Position numbers and translations under genes: made by a program. A stretch of DNA of 64,000 bases, from assembly GCA_016212515.1 (NCBI GenBank), contig JACRFZ010000002.1:20738-84737 (forward strand), read 5' to 3'. The notes beneath the pieces are model-generated. The model did not search any database. It saw only the letters and a list, made by a program, of their open reading frames with translations, and was not told where the DNA came from. Positions 19,046-27,402 of this stretch are shown one piece after another. Numbering within the stretch: the first letter of the stretch is position 1; every line of letters begins with the position of its first letter. The stretch is from Candidatus Melainabacteria bacterium (lineage in GTDB: Bacteria > Cyanobacteriota > Vampirovibrionia > Obscuribacterales > Obscuribacteraceae).

Positions 19046-19810
19046 TTATTCCTTATCCGGTGACGAATCCGCACTCATCAAAAGTAGTTGCCTTTGGCGA
19101 CACGACTCAAGAACCCTCTCCAAAAACTCATCATCCACTTCGAGCAAAAACTTCTCATTGCGCGACAAATCGGATAGCGGCTTGATGCGCAAGTAGTGTT
19201 CATGAGCTCTAAATGCCTGCTCTCTAGCTTATTCAAACTTTCCGAGATAGAGAAGCACGGCTAGTGAATAAGCCGGGTGTAACCGAGGAGAAAGAGCAGC
19301 TGAAAGAAACTCTTCTTCCTTAATTTGACTAACATACGGAAGAATGAAATCTCTCTCTTCGCCAATCCAGAAACTACCGATCTCGATCAACTGATCTCTA
19401 CTTGAAGCTTTCTCTATCCAGGATCGGAGAGCCTTTGAAACCACAGGATCAGGTCGTCTATTGCGTGACATAAGTAAACCAAGATCAATCGACATTCCTG
19501 GATACTTTTCGCCCGCACGAGAGTAGTCTCTCAATATCCTGGTCAAAGTAGGATGCTTAAGCGCATGCGAAAGACTAAAGAGGAGACTTCCGAACTTGAG
19601 GACCCCTCTCAACTTGACGATAAGGGACAAACCGTTTGACAAATCTTGATGATAGCATTCCAGTGGAACATCAGATGCGCCATCAAAAGCACGAACTGCC
19701 TTTGCTGGACCGGGCTTATAGTCGTGGGTGTAGCCGAGAGAAAGCAAACCGCTGTGAACAATGTCATACAGCGGTCTGTACCAAGCATCCTGCGAGACGT
19801 TGACTGGCAT
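19046..19810 (-). pseudogene. hypothetical gene interrupted by an in-frame TAA
   Basis: The frame opens at ATG 19810 and reads 193 residues to a TAA at 19229-19231. The same frame then continues for 60 sense codons to a second TAA at 19046-19048. The interruption falls inside a helical segment: LLYLGKFE, stop, AREQAFRAHEHYLRI, then FLLEVDDEFLERVLESC. A single CAA or GAA to TAA change explains it. The restored C-terminus resembles that of the DUF4304-like gene at 13674-14363 (RYLGECDRAHEAFEQL). No function is known. It could also be a shortened working protein, a readthrough gene or a sequencing error. Confidence 0.6.
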
Positions 19811-19951
19811 TCTAAGATAAGCCTCATGGTTCAGAAATCATCAGTTGGGACACAGTCTCTGCGCTGGGTGTATGCCGGCTCAGAGCCGCTCTCACAGACT
19901 CGTAATTCACCTCCTAGGGCTAGCAATGTCTTTAGCAGCCTTCGAAGCTCT

Positions 19952-20527
19952 TTACTCGCAAATCGGGGCAGATTCAACGAGCGCCGAAGCATCAACTTCA
20001 TTTTTACCATTTAAATCCACCCTGTACTTTCGTCCATGCAAAGACAGAAGGACTTCTTCATCACTCACTATCTGAACGTGCTCGGGAGTATCAAAATGGT
20101 TTGCAACATCCTTGAGATTTACTCTCACAAGTTGGAAGCCCAGCATTTCTGGAACCAACACCTTATAGCAAATTAGGCATTCATAATCGCCGGACTGCTG
20201 TGTCAAGATTACAGCCTTCACTCCATCTCTATTGCTATCAACAGTTGCTGCAGACCAGTTATTGGTTGCCGCTTGATATACCGCACACAAGGCTAAAGCG
20301 AGGAGGAAAGCCGGGTATAGAGAGTACCCAAATTTCAGACTAAGATGACTGCCTTCCGGAAAGGCCAAAACGGCGAGAGCCAACCCTGTTAGCAACAGGA
20401 GCACCACCAACCAATCTAAGAATGTCCAGTTCAACCAGACTAATTTACCAAACAGTTCTAGAAATATAATCGGTAGGCTCAGAGCAATTATAGATAACCC
20501 CAAACGCAAGATCTCTCGTTTGTCCAT
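19952..20527 (-). CDS. membrane protein with cytoplasmic or periplasmic C-terminal domain
   Basis: 191 aa from ATG 20527 (a GTG at 20554 would add nine residues). Three hydrophobic helices at residues 9-90 (LGLSIIALSLPIIFLELFG, FLDWLVVLLLLTGLALAVL, YPAFLLALALCAVY) precede a soluble domain of 95 residues with YECLICYKVL. No family recognised. Isolated minus-strand gene at the left of a long hairpin (20584-20614). Confidence 0.55.
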   Translation of the reverse strand: MDKREILRLGLSIIALSLPIIFLELFGKLVWLNWTFLDWLVVLLLLTGLALAVLAFPEGSHLSLKFGYSLYPAFLLALALCAVYQAATNNWSAATVDSNRDGVKAVILTQQSGDYECLICYKVLVPEMLGFQLVRVNLKDVANHFDTPEHVQIVSDEEVLLSLHGRKYRVDLNGKNEVDASALVESAPICE

Positions 20528-20583
20528 TTCACGGTCCCAGCCATAGCCTGCCACCCAGGGAATATAGTTCAGTTTATTGAATT

Positions 20584-20614
20584 AATAACACCAGATTGTA
20601 AATCTGATGTTATT
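20584..20614. repeat. long AT-rich inverted repeat
   Basis: AATAACA-c-CAGATT / AATCTG-a-TGTTATT forms a 13-pair stem with one mismatch and a three-base GTA loop. It sits between two minus-strand genes, downstream of the aldo/keto reductase, but no T-run follows in that direction. It may act as a weak terminator, an RNA-stabilising hairpin or an operator. Confidence 0.5.
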
Positions 20615-20732
20615 CCTTTGAAAACCAACTTCGAACCGATTGAGGACGAACACCTTATCGCTCACAAAGTTCACCTCCCCTTAGCTTTGCCAGAGCCGGT
20701 CTGGCCCTTGCCTGCGCTTGAGAGGAATTGGT

Positions 20733-21713
20733 CTACCGTTGAATCATGGCCATGCGCCGCTCATCATAGCGGGGGCCGGCGGTAGACTGGCTGAGTCCGT
20801 TCAATTCTTCCATGTCGCTTGCCGACAAATGCAGGTTGAGCGCTTCCACATTTTCTTCCAGAAACTTGACCCGCTTGGTGCCGGGAATCGGCACCATGTC
20901 CTCTCCCTGGGCTAAGACCCAGGCTAGAGCCACCTGCGCCGGCGTAGCACCGTTTCTTTTGGCTATCTCTTCAATGACAGCTACCAGCTTCAGATTGGCG
21001 GCGAAATTGCTGCCCTGATAGCGAGGGTCGGTGCGCCGATAATCAGACTCGGGAATGTCCTCAAATTTCTTGATGGCGCCAGTGAGAAATCCACGCCCCA
21101 GAGGGCTGTACGGCACAAAACCAATACCCAGATTGCGCAGCGTCGGCAAGATATCGACTTCTACACCACGTTCCCAGAGGGAATATTCAGACTGCAAAAC
21201 CGCTATGGGGAAGGTGGCATGGGCTCTTTTGATGGTCTCGCTATTGGCTTCCGAAAGTCCTACATGGCGCACTTTGCCTTTCTCGACCAGTTCTCCCACG
21301 GTGCCCACTACTTCTTCGATCGGGATCTTAGGATCGACTCTATGCTGGTAATAGAGATCGACATAGTCGGTGCGAAGCCGCTTCAAACTCTCGTCGAGCA
21401 CCCGGCGAATATGCTTGGGGTGACTATTGGCACCGTTGACAACACCGGCTTCGATATTGAAACCAAATTTGGTGGCAAGAATTACTTCCTCACGGCGACC
21501 GGCCAGAGCTTCGCCAAGCAATTCCTCATTGGTATAAGGTCCGTAGATTTCGGCCGTATCCAGAAAATCTATGCCCAGGGCCAGGGCGCGCTGTAGTGTC
21601 TTGATACTTTCAGCACGATCGGGGCTGCCATAAGCCCAGCTCATACCCATACAACCCAGACCGAGGCGGGACACCGTCAGACCTGTAGACTTTGAAAGCA
21701 AGCACTTCTTCAT
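20733..21713 (-). CDS. aldo/keto reductase
   Basis: 326 aa, standard length. The TIM-barrel family's catalytic tetrad is present: Asp52 and Tyr57 (DTAEIYGPYTNEELLG), Lys82 (LATKFGF) and His124 (LYYQHRVDP). The C-terminal NADPH-binding motif is IPGTKRVKFLEENV. It is closest in style to the AKR13-type YakC/pyridoxal reductase-like group, with a cytosolic role in NADPH-dependent carbonyl reduction. The substrate is not predictable. AGGAG lies five bases before the ATG. A single-gene unit is likely. Confidence 0.93.
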   Translation of the reverse strand: MKKCLLSKSTGLTVSRLGLGCMGMSWAYGSPDRAESIKTLQRALALGIDFLDTAEIYGPYTNEELLGEALAGRREEVILATKFGFNIEAGVVNGANSHPKHIRRVLDESLKRLRTDYVDLYYQHRVDPKIPIEEVVGTVGELVEKGKVRHVGLSEANSETIKRAHATFPIAVLQSEYSLWERGVEVDILPTLRNLGIGFVPYSPLGRGFLTGAIKKFEDIPESDYRRTDPRYQGSNFAANLKLVAVIEEIAKRNGATPAQVALAWVLAQGEDMVPIPGTKRVKFLEENVEALNLHLSASDMEELNGLSQSTAGPRYDERRMAMIQR

Positions 21714-21744
21714 GGGAACTCCTATCTAAATCAGTCCATCAGAA

Positions 21745-21816
21745 TAGACAAACGAAGCAAACAAACAAACAAACAGATAAACAAACAGACAAATAAACAA
21801 ACCTACAAATGAACAC
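21745..21816. repeat. AAAC-type tetranucleotide microsatellite
   Basis: Imperfect tandem copies of AAAC/AAAT fill most of the gap between two minus-strand genes, for example AAACAAACAAACAAAC. Such slippage-prone tracts can vary in length. It lies downstream of the RMD1-like gene and just upstream of the aldo/keto reductase start. Confidence 0.6.
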
Positions 21817-21828
21817 ACATACAAAGAT

Positions 21829-22965
21829 TCAATGTCTTCCAAAAATTCCAATTAAGACTTCCAGGGCGATAAGCAAAATCACGATAATCTCCAGGAACTC
21901 CGATCTGGCCAGTTCCGCCTGGTCATTGGCAAAGCGATAGAGTTCACCGACTGAGTCAAGCTTGCTTTCTACTTGCGCCTGCCACTGAGCCAGACTCAAA
22001 CGCTGGGAGATACCGCCGTAGAGCCTGGCATAATAGGCGCAACCGATTATTTTTATGGCATTGGTGGCTCTGTCTGAGAGTTCCCTTACATCTACAAGCA
22101 AGTGCCGCAAGCGCTCGGCCTGCCGCTCCGCCACCAGTCGCCCGCTGGTAAAACTCTGGAAGAGGCTAGTGCGTAACCGCTCGGTCTTGACGCGATAAAT
22201 CTCATCCAGATGCCTGTCGAGAAGCCTGTCGTAAGTGCGCAGTTCCACAAGCTGCGTATTAGCGAATTCAATGATGCTGTTGACGGCGGCGGCCCCCGCC
22301 TGGTCATCATAGATAAAGGCCTGGTCCCAGGTTAATACTGCCAGCTCATGCTCGCAATAGCTGTAAGATTCCTTCAAAGCTTCATCAACCTGCATGGCTG
22401 AGAGTGTCTTTTCTTCCAGGGAAACCAGCGAAGCAATAGCAGCCCGGTGCTCCTGCATAAGCTCGGTAGCCGTCAAGGGCGAACTAAAACGCTCCACCTC
22501 AGCCACATAATAGTCTTCCAGCAAGTCTTTCTGTTGCGACTCTTCATGTGGTTTGCTGAGGGCCGGCTTCAGCTCTGAAAGCACTTCTTCAAGCACCTGA
22601 GTGGCACAAGTCATAAGCTCTTTAGAAAAGCGCATCTTCATAGCGAGACTACGAAACTCTTGAAAGGCTCCCTGAAAGTGGCTGGAGAAGCGGATGCTGA
22701 CTGTGCCGTATTCATAGACTTTAACCCGGCAGTCAAGCTCGCCGAAGGGGGTCTGCACCGCATTTAGTGCTACCGCAAGCGGTGCCACGGAAAATTGAAT
22801 ATAACCTGGCAGAGGCACATCGGTAAAACTCAAGGGCTCCGGCACGAAATTTTGCCCCTTCACACTCTTGAGCGAAGAGAGCTTGATGGAATCAGCCACA
22901 TCAAAGACAAAATAACAACGCAGGTGCGCTTGTTCCAGGTCGGGTAGGGTGACGGCTAAAGGCAT
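21829..22965 (-). CDS. RMD1/DUF155-like membrane-anchored protein
   Basis: 378 aa. The C-terminal two thirds match the RMD1/DUF155 pattern: FANTQLVELRTYDRLLDRHLDE, LLVDVRELSDRATNAIKIIG, ARLYGGISQRLSLAQWQAQV and a terminal membrane helix FLEIIVILLIALEVLIGIF. Eukaryotic members anchor mitochondrial translation factors to the inner membrane; bacterial roles are unclear. The region between (residues 130-260) is helical. It would be tail-anchored in the inner membrane with the bulk in the cytoplasm. ATG start with GGAAG upstream. Divergent from the metallopeptidase gene. Confidence 0.75.
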   Translation of the reverse strand: MPLAVTLPDLEQAHLRCYFVFDVADSIKLSSLKSVKGQNFVPEPLSFTDVPLPGYIQFSVAPLAVALNAVQTPFGELDCRVKVYEYGTVSIRFSSHFQGAFQEFRSLAMKMRFSKELMTCATQVLEEVLSELKPALSKPHEESQQKDLLEDYYVAEVERFSSPLTATELMQEHRAAIASLVSLEEKTLSAMQVDEALKESYSYCEHELAVLTWDQAFIYDDQAGAAAVNSIIEFANTQLVELRTYDRLLDRHLDEIYRVKTERLRTSLFQSFTSGRLVAERQAERLRHLLVDVRELSDRATNAIKIIGCAYYARLYGGISQRLSLAQWQAQVESKLDSVGELYRFANDQAELARSEFLEIIVILLIALEVLIGIFGRH

Positions 22966-23076
22966 TTACTTCTTCCGTATGATTTTGTCTGACTGACTAT
23001 TGTAGACTCGACTAGTTTAAAGCAATTGGCAAGTAGTCAACACCATCTTTTTCTGGCGGTGAAATTTCGGTGATGC

Positions 23077-23082
23077 TATAAA
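23077..23082 (+). promoter_or_regulatory. -10 box giving a possibly leaderless transcript
   Basis: TATAAA ends six bases before the ATG at 23089, where transcription would be expected to begin. No ribosome site precedes that ATG, which fits a leaderless message. The -35 region is weak. Confidence 0.35.
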
Positions 23083-23088
23083 TTAGCT

Positions 23089-24195
23089 ATGTCACTTTTC
23101 AGACCATTTTTGCCAATCACCAGCGCCAAACTCAGGCTGCTCCTGATTTTTAGCCTCTCGACCGGGCTCGTGTCAGGCACTTTACTATGGCCGCTTGAGA
23201 GTCCGGCTCAATCGAAGCCGGCCCAATCTAAGCCGGCACAGTCCAAGCCGGCAGCGGTTCAGAACAGCTATCCCAATTTCACCCAGGGCGCCAGCCGCTA
23301 TCAAGAGAAAAGGTACAACGAAGCCATCGCCTGCTTCAGCGAAGCCATCAAAAAGGGAGAGGCAGGAGCAGCGGCCTGGCTCTACATAGCGCACTCCTAT
23401 CTGGCTATGGGCAACAAGCAGGAAGCCATCCAGACCTACCAGAAGATTGCCGCCGCCTTTCCCGCTTCACAAGAAGCCCAGGTTTCTCGCACTTACTTGC
23501 AAAAGCTAGGGGCGCCGGGCGGTGCTTCAGCGACTACCGCTCAGACCATGGAAGAGGACAGGGCCGCTGCCAATACTGGGAGCGATATAAAGAACCGCAT
23601 AGAAGTGGTTCGGCCGGTAGTGGGACACCCGGAAGTGAGTGAACAGATGATTCAGTCCATCAAAAGGTGTGTGGCTGGTCTGCCCAAAGGCATCAGGAAA
23701 ATTCTCAACCGGGGTCAGATAAAGATCATTCTCACGCCCACCCTCATAGACAAAGAGCCATCTCTGGGTTATCGGGAAGGCCGAGGCTATGAAGGCAATA
23801 CCTACAAAAGTTGTCCGGGTATGTTCAGACGTGATTCCATCTACATTTGCGAACGCACAGTGAACGAGAGCACCGACGAGGTGCAAAGTGCGCGTCCGAT
23901 TAACGAAATCGAAGGCACTTTCTACCATGAGGTCGGCCATGCGCTCGATGCCTGCCTCGAACAGTATTCGGAATCAGATGAATACCGCCATGCCTACTAC
24001 CTGGACATAGCCAGGGTTCCGGACGACGTAGCCCACCGAATTCGCTACTACCTGCAAAAATCAATAGCCGGACAACACGAAGCCTGCGCCGAGCTTACTC
24101 GCATCCTTCTTGGCAATGAAGACAGCAAATCGGCAGCTATGAAGGAAAGTTTTCCCAACACCATCAAGATTATCAAAGCAAAGCTGGCACTCTAA
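23089..24195 (+). CDS. secreted TPR protein with HExxH metallopeptidase domain (lethal-factor-like)
   Basis: 368 aa. The signal or anchor segment (residues 12-42) is followed by three KPAQS-type pentapeptide copies encoded by a 15-base repeat. A TPR pair (about 65-125) follows, then a peptidase domain. The zinc motif is HEVGHALDAC (His280, Glu281, His284), with a downstream HEACAELTRILLG supplying a likely third ligand glutamate (331 or 335). The preceding GMFRRDSIYICE and LPKGIRKILNRG segments match the anthrax lethal-factor C-terminal (ATLF) family. Role: exported zinc protease, substrate unknown. No ribosome site precedes the ATG. Its stop is four bases from that of the converging TPR gene. 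Confidence 0.75.
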   Translation: MSLFRPFLPITSAKLRLLLIFSLSTGLVSGTLLWPLESPAQSKPAQSKPAQSKPAAVQNSYPNFTQGASRYQEKRYNEAIACFSEAIKKGEAGAAAWLYIAHSYLAMGNKQEAIQTYQKIAAAFPASQEAQVSRTYLQKLGAPGGASATTAQTMEEDRAAANTGSDIKNRIEVVRPVVGHPEVSEQMIQSIKRCVAGLPKGIRKILNRGQIKIILTPTLIDKEPSLGYREGRGYEGNTYKSCPGMFRRDSIYICERTVNESTDEVQSARPINEIEGTFYHEVGHALDACLEQYSESDEYRHAYYLDIARVPDDVAHRIRYYLQKSIAGQHEACAELTRILLGNEDSKSAAMKESFPNTIKIIKAKLAL

Positions 24196-24198
24196 CTC

Positions 24199-24852
24199 TT
24201 ACAGTTCCGGCAAGTGTGAGCCGGTAACGGTGCGCATATTGCCGGAGACGCGGCCAAGCGCGCAGGCTTTCATGTAGTCGGCTTCGTCATCCCTGCCGCA
24301 TTTTCTAAGCATGCCGCCATAACTTTCCATGAGGGTGATAAGAGCGCCGTCGAAGGGATTGAGAGCCTCCTGCAATATAAGCATGGCTCTCTTATAGAAC
24401 TTCTCGGCCTCTTCGAACTTTCCTCTCTCTTCCAGAATCATAGCCAGGTTGCGAGAAATGAGCCCCACTTCCTGGTGCTTGATACCGAGAGACTTCTCAT
24501 AGATATTAAGCATTTTGCGGCAGAGTTCTTCCGCCTTCTCGTAGCGCCCGGTCTCGAAATACAAACTGGCCAGTTCCTTACTGGAATCAGCCACCTTCTG
24601 GTGGTAGGGTCCAAAACAAGAAACGGTGAGATCAACGGCGCGCTTCAGGCAGGCTTCCGCCTCATCCTTGCGTCCGGCTTCATGGAGGGCATGGCCGAGC
24701 TTGTGCAAACCCTCCACCCGACGTTGGTCCTTGGGTTCAAAGCTTTCAGCCAGAGTCTTGGCTTCTTCCAACAACTCGCAGGCTTCGGAGAATTCACCCC
24801 GGACAGCGTGCTCTTCTGCCCTGGCGAGCAGGCTTTCCCAAGAATCGGTCAT
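24199..24852 (-). CDS. TPR protein of kinesin-light-chain type
   Basis: 217 aa made almost wholly of 42-residue tetratricopeptide repeats. Examples are GLHKLGHALHEAGRKDEAEACLKRAVD and ASLYFETGRYEKAEELCRKML (quoted in part), the longer spacing typical of TPR_12 units. No signal peptide, so a cytoplasmic scaffold or adaptor is likely. The partner is unknown. The start has a G-rich ribosome site close to the ATG. It ends four bases from the stop of the metallopeptidase gene, on the opposite strand. Confidence 0.8.
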   Translation of the reverse strand: MTDSWESLLARAEEHAVRGEFSEACELLEEAKTLAESFEPKDQRRVEGLHKLGHALHEAGRKDEAEACLKRAVDLTVSCFGPYHQKVADSSKELASLYFETGRYEKAEELCRKMLNIYEKSLGIKHQEVGLISRNLAMILEERGKFEEAEKFYKRAMLILQEALNPFDGALITLMESYGGMLRKCGRDDEADYMKACALGRVSGNMRTVTGSHLPEL

Positions 24853-25030
24853 CGACCCCCCAAAGCTACCTAAGAAAATATCAGAGATATTTTATAACAG
24901 AACATATTTATACCTGGTTATACACGGGCTGAAGCGATCGGGCAAGATGAACGAAACTTAACCGCAACAAATGAAAGTCCCGCCGGTCCTAAAATAATAA
25001 TCCGAAACGCCCGCCCACCGGACCTTCAGG

Positions 25031-25036
25031 TATAAT
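25031..25036 (+). promoter_or_regulatory. -10 box for the secreted repeat protein
   Basis: TATAAT 54 bases upstream of ATG 25091. The -35 region does not match the consensus. Downstream, a CATCTAATCCCCCG leader contains no other feature. Confidence 0.35.
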
Positions 25037-25090
25037 CCCCCATCTAATCCCCCGCCAGGCTGAAGTGCTGGCGCTTGAGGCGCAGGTTTG

Positions 25091-26500
25091 ATGTCAACAC
25101 CGGTCCTTCGTTCACTATTTGTCGCGCTCTTCCTGCTCTGCATTCTTGGCCAGGGGGCGCCGGTGCTGGCTCAGGGGGCGAACGCCACCCTGGACGGTCT
25201 GGAAAAGCACTTTTTTGAGCATACTTACCCCGGCGACACTACCGACGACAGGGTCAGTCGCCTGGAAAAAATGGTCTTCGGCGAAGCCAAGAGCGGCGAT
25301 GACGGCAAGCGCATTGCCGACCTTCAGCAAGTAGTGACGGCCGCCGGCAGCGAAAGCGATGCCCAGGGCAGCAGTGCCGGCGACAGCAGCGCCGCTCCGA
25401 CGACAAGTTCCAAAACCAGCAATACCAATTCGTCCGCCGGCAACAGCAGTAGCAGCGGCGACGACACCGCCTATAGTGGCACTGATTATCCCCGCGTGGA
25501 TATGCTGGAAGAGGTGATACTCGGTCAAGAGTATCGCCAGCTCTCACTCAAGAAACGCCTAGTGCAGTTGGAAATGAAAGTCTATGGCAAACCGGGTACG
25601 GACGACGATCTGAGCAGCCGCACCGACATGCTGGAAATGCACTGGCAAAAGACTCTTTCTCCCGCCCAGCAGAATCAATTCAACCAGGATTTGACCTGGC
25701 TGGAAAACTCCGTCATTGGTCAGACCTATCCACAGAAACCTTTCATTGAAAGGGTCCAGACCCTTGAAGGCATAGTCTTCCCCAACGATCATCCAGACTA
25801 CAAAGTCTCCATAAAGGATCAGATTGCCACCCTCGTCAATGCCGTGCACCTGAGCGGCCAGAGCGGTCACCCCACTACCCCCAGCGTCACGCCCATCGAG
25901 TCCAATCCTGAAGCAGGAACGGCAGCCAATTACCCCGGTTATAGTCAGAGCAATGCTGGGGGCTACGGTGGTTATAACCAGGCTGCAGGCAGCTACCCCA
26001 GCTCGGCCGGCAGTTATCAGACCGGCACCCAGTCAAACTATCAGAGCCAGCAGCCGGTAGCCTACAACGGTTATAGCGCAGGCTACGGCGGTAATAATGC
26101 TGCCTACGGTGGTAATAACGGCGGCTACGGCGGTGCCCGCAGTTATCAGGCCTCGCCCCTGGCCCAGGAATACGCCCAGGGCGGCAACTACAACACGGCT
26201 TCCGGCTACCCGCAACCGGCCCACACTTATCCCGGTCAGCCGTCCCAGATCAGTTACATGAACTCCGACCAGTACTCCCAGGCTACGACTAATACAGCAG
26301 CTCCCAATACGGCAAGCGAGAAACAGAACAAAGGGCATCCTCTCTTGAAGGGACTGGCCAAAGCGCTGGGAGCGGCGGCAGGCATGGCCGCATCGGCAGT
26401 GGGCAGCATGTCCATGGGCTATGGTATGCCTTACGGCTACGGTGCTCCCATGGGCATGGGAATGGGCATGCCCTATGGTTACGGCGGCATAATTCCATAA
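25091..26500 (+). CDS. secreted protein with three LE-x-x-FG repeats and Gly/Tyr/Gln-rich tail
   Basis: 469 aa from ATG 25091 (a TTG directly precedes it). A signal peptide ends near QGAPVLAQ. Three related segments of about 45 residues follow: FEHTYPGDTTDDRVSRLEK, ILGQEYRQLSLKKRLVQLE and VIGQTYPQKPFIERVQTLE. Each combines a (Y/T)YP-like turn with RVxxLE, and a Ser/Thr/Asn linker sits between the first two. The second half is low-complexity Gly/Tyr/Asn/Gln with a final Gly/Met-rich stretch (GMPYGYGAPMGMGMG). Probably an envelope or matrix protein; no enzymatic motif is seen. It is followed 20 bases later by the phosphodiesterase gene and is likely co-transcribed. Confidence 0.7.
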   Translation: MSTPVLRSLFVALFLLCILGQGAPVLAQGANATLDGLEKHFFEHTYPGDTTDDRVSRLEKMVFGEAKSGDDGKRIADLQQVVTAAGSESDAQGSSAGDSSAAPTTSSKTSNTNSSAGNSSSSGDDTAYSGTDYPRVDMLEEVILGQEYRQLSLKKRLVQLEMKVYGKPGTDDDLSSRTDMLEMHWQKTLSPAQQNQFNQDLTWLENSVIGQTYPQKPFIERVQTLEGIVFPNDHPDYKVSIKDQIATLVNAVHLSGQSGHPTTPSVTPIESNPEAGTAANYPGYSQSNAGGYGGYNQAAGSYPSSAGSYQTGTQSNYQSQQPVAYNGYSAGYGGNNAAYGGNNGGYGGARSYQASPLAQEYAQGGNYNTASGYPQPAHTYPGQPSQISYMNSDQYSQATTNTAAPNTASEKQNKGHPLLKGLAKALGAAAGMAASAVGSMSMGYGMPYGYGAPMGMGMGMPYGYGGIIP

Positions 26501-26520
26501 GTAAAGAAAGGCGGCGGTAA

Positions 26521-27402
26521 ATGAAAATAATCGGCAGCAAAACAAACTTTTCTTCGATGAAAGCGGCGCCGATAGCGGCCCTGCTTTTATTTTCGGTGGT
26601 CTTACCTACGGGTATCGCCCCGGCCCAGGCAGGTCAGAGCGGTCAGTCGAACCTGGCAAAGACCAGCCCCGCCACAAAGTTACCGGCCATCGTAGCCCAC
26701 CGCGGCGGCAAGCGTTGGGCACCGGAAAACAGCATGGCAGCATTTGCTGCCAGTGTAGAAGCAGGAGTGGACGGCATAGAACTGGACATTCACAAATGCA
26801 AGTCGGGCGAACTGGTGGTTATTCACGATGATACCCTGGAGCGCACCACTAACGGCAAGGGTTATGTAAAAGACAAGACCTGGGCAGAATTGAAAGACCT
26901 GGACTGCGGTTCCTGGTACGACAAGAGCTTCAAAAATGAAAGGCTGCCCCTTCTGAAAGATGTTCTAAAGCTGGTGGACGGCAAGCTGACGATCAACATA
27001 GAAATCAAAAACTGCCCAATGAATTATCCGGGCATCGCGGAAGACCTGTTGAAGCTACTGGCAGACTACAAGTATCCCGACAAAATCGTAATCAGCTCAT
27101 TTGATCACAAAGTTCTCAAAACCATCGCAGCAAGAGAGAAAAAGTACAAACTGGCCCTGCTTGGCGATTCTGTTATGCATGATCTTGGCAAATACGCGGC
27201 CACGGTGGGTGCCAGAGCCTGGAATCCGGCCTTTGACTGCGTGCGCGATGATACCGTAAGTGATGCCCATAGAAACAACCTGGAAGTAAATACCTGGACT
27301 GTCAATGACAGCGAGGGCTTTGCCAGGGCGGTAAAACTAAAGGTTGATTCCATCATCACCGATGACCCTGTGGGGCTGAGAAAATTCCTGTCCGCCAACT
27401 AA
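26521..27402 (+). CDS. ugpQ/glpQ-like: glycerophosphodiester phosphodiesterase, exported
   Basis: 293 aa. A signal peptide (residues 10-38, ending APAQA) precedes a GDPD TIM barrel. IVAHRGGKRWAPENS carries the catalytic His and Glu. GIELDIHKCKSGELVVIHDD supplies the metal-binding Glu/Asp and second His, followed by LERTTNGKG. LTINIEIK carries the late Glu, and NTWTVND closes the fold. Reaction: glycerophosphodiester to glycerol-3-phosphate plus alcohol, in the periplasm or envelope. It is shorter than GlpQ and nearer UgpQ in size. GGCGG precedes the ATG. Its stop overlaps the converging histidine kinase stop by four bases. Confidence 0.92.
   Translation: MKIIGSKTNFSSMKAAPIAALLLFSVVLPTGIAPAQAGQSGQSNLAKTSPATKLPAIVAHRGGKRWAPENSMAAFAASVEAGVDGIELDIHKCKSGELVVIHDDTLERTTNGKGYVKDKTWAELKDLDCGSWYDKSFKNERLPLLKDVLKLVDGKLTINIEIKNCPMNYPGIAEDLLKLLADYKYPDKIVISSFDHKVLKTIAAREKKYKLALLGDSVMHDLGKYAATVGARAWNPAFDCVRDDTVSDAHRNNLEVNTWTVNDSEGFARAVKLKVDSIITDDPVGLRKFLSAN

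Noticed and set aside
18694..19185. 163-codon plus-strand ORF over the gap at 18832-19045
   Set aside because: It overlaps the start of the 18010-18831 gene and the read-through part of the broken gene on the other strand, without a ribosome site or family match.
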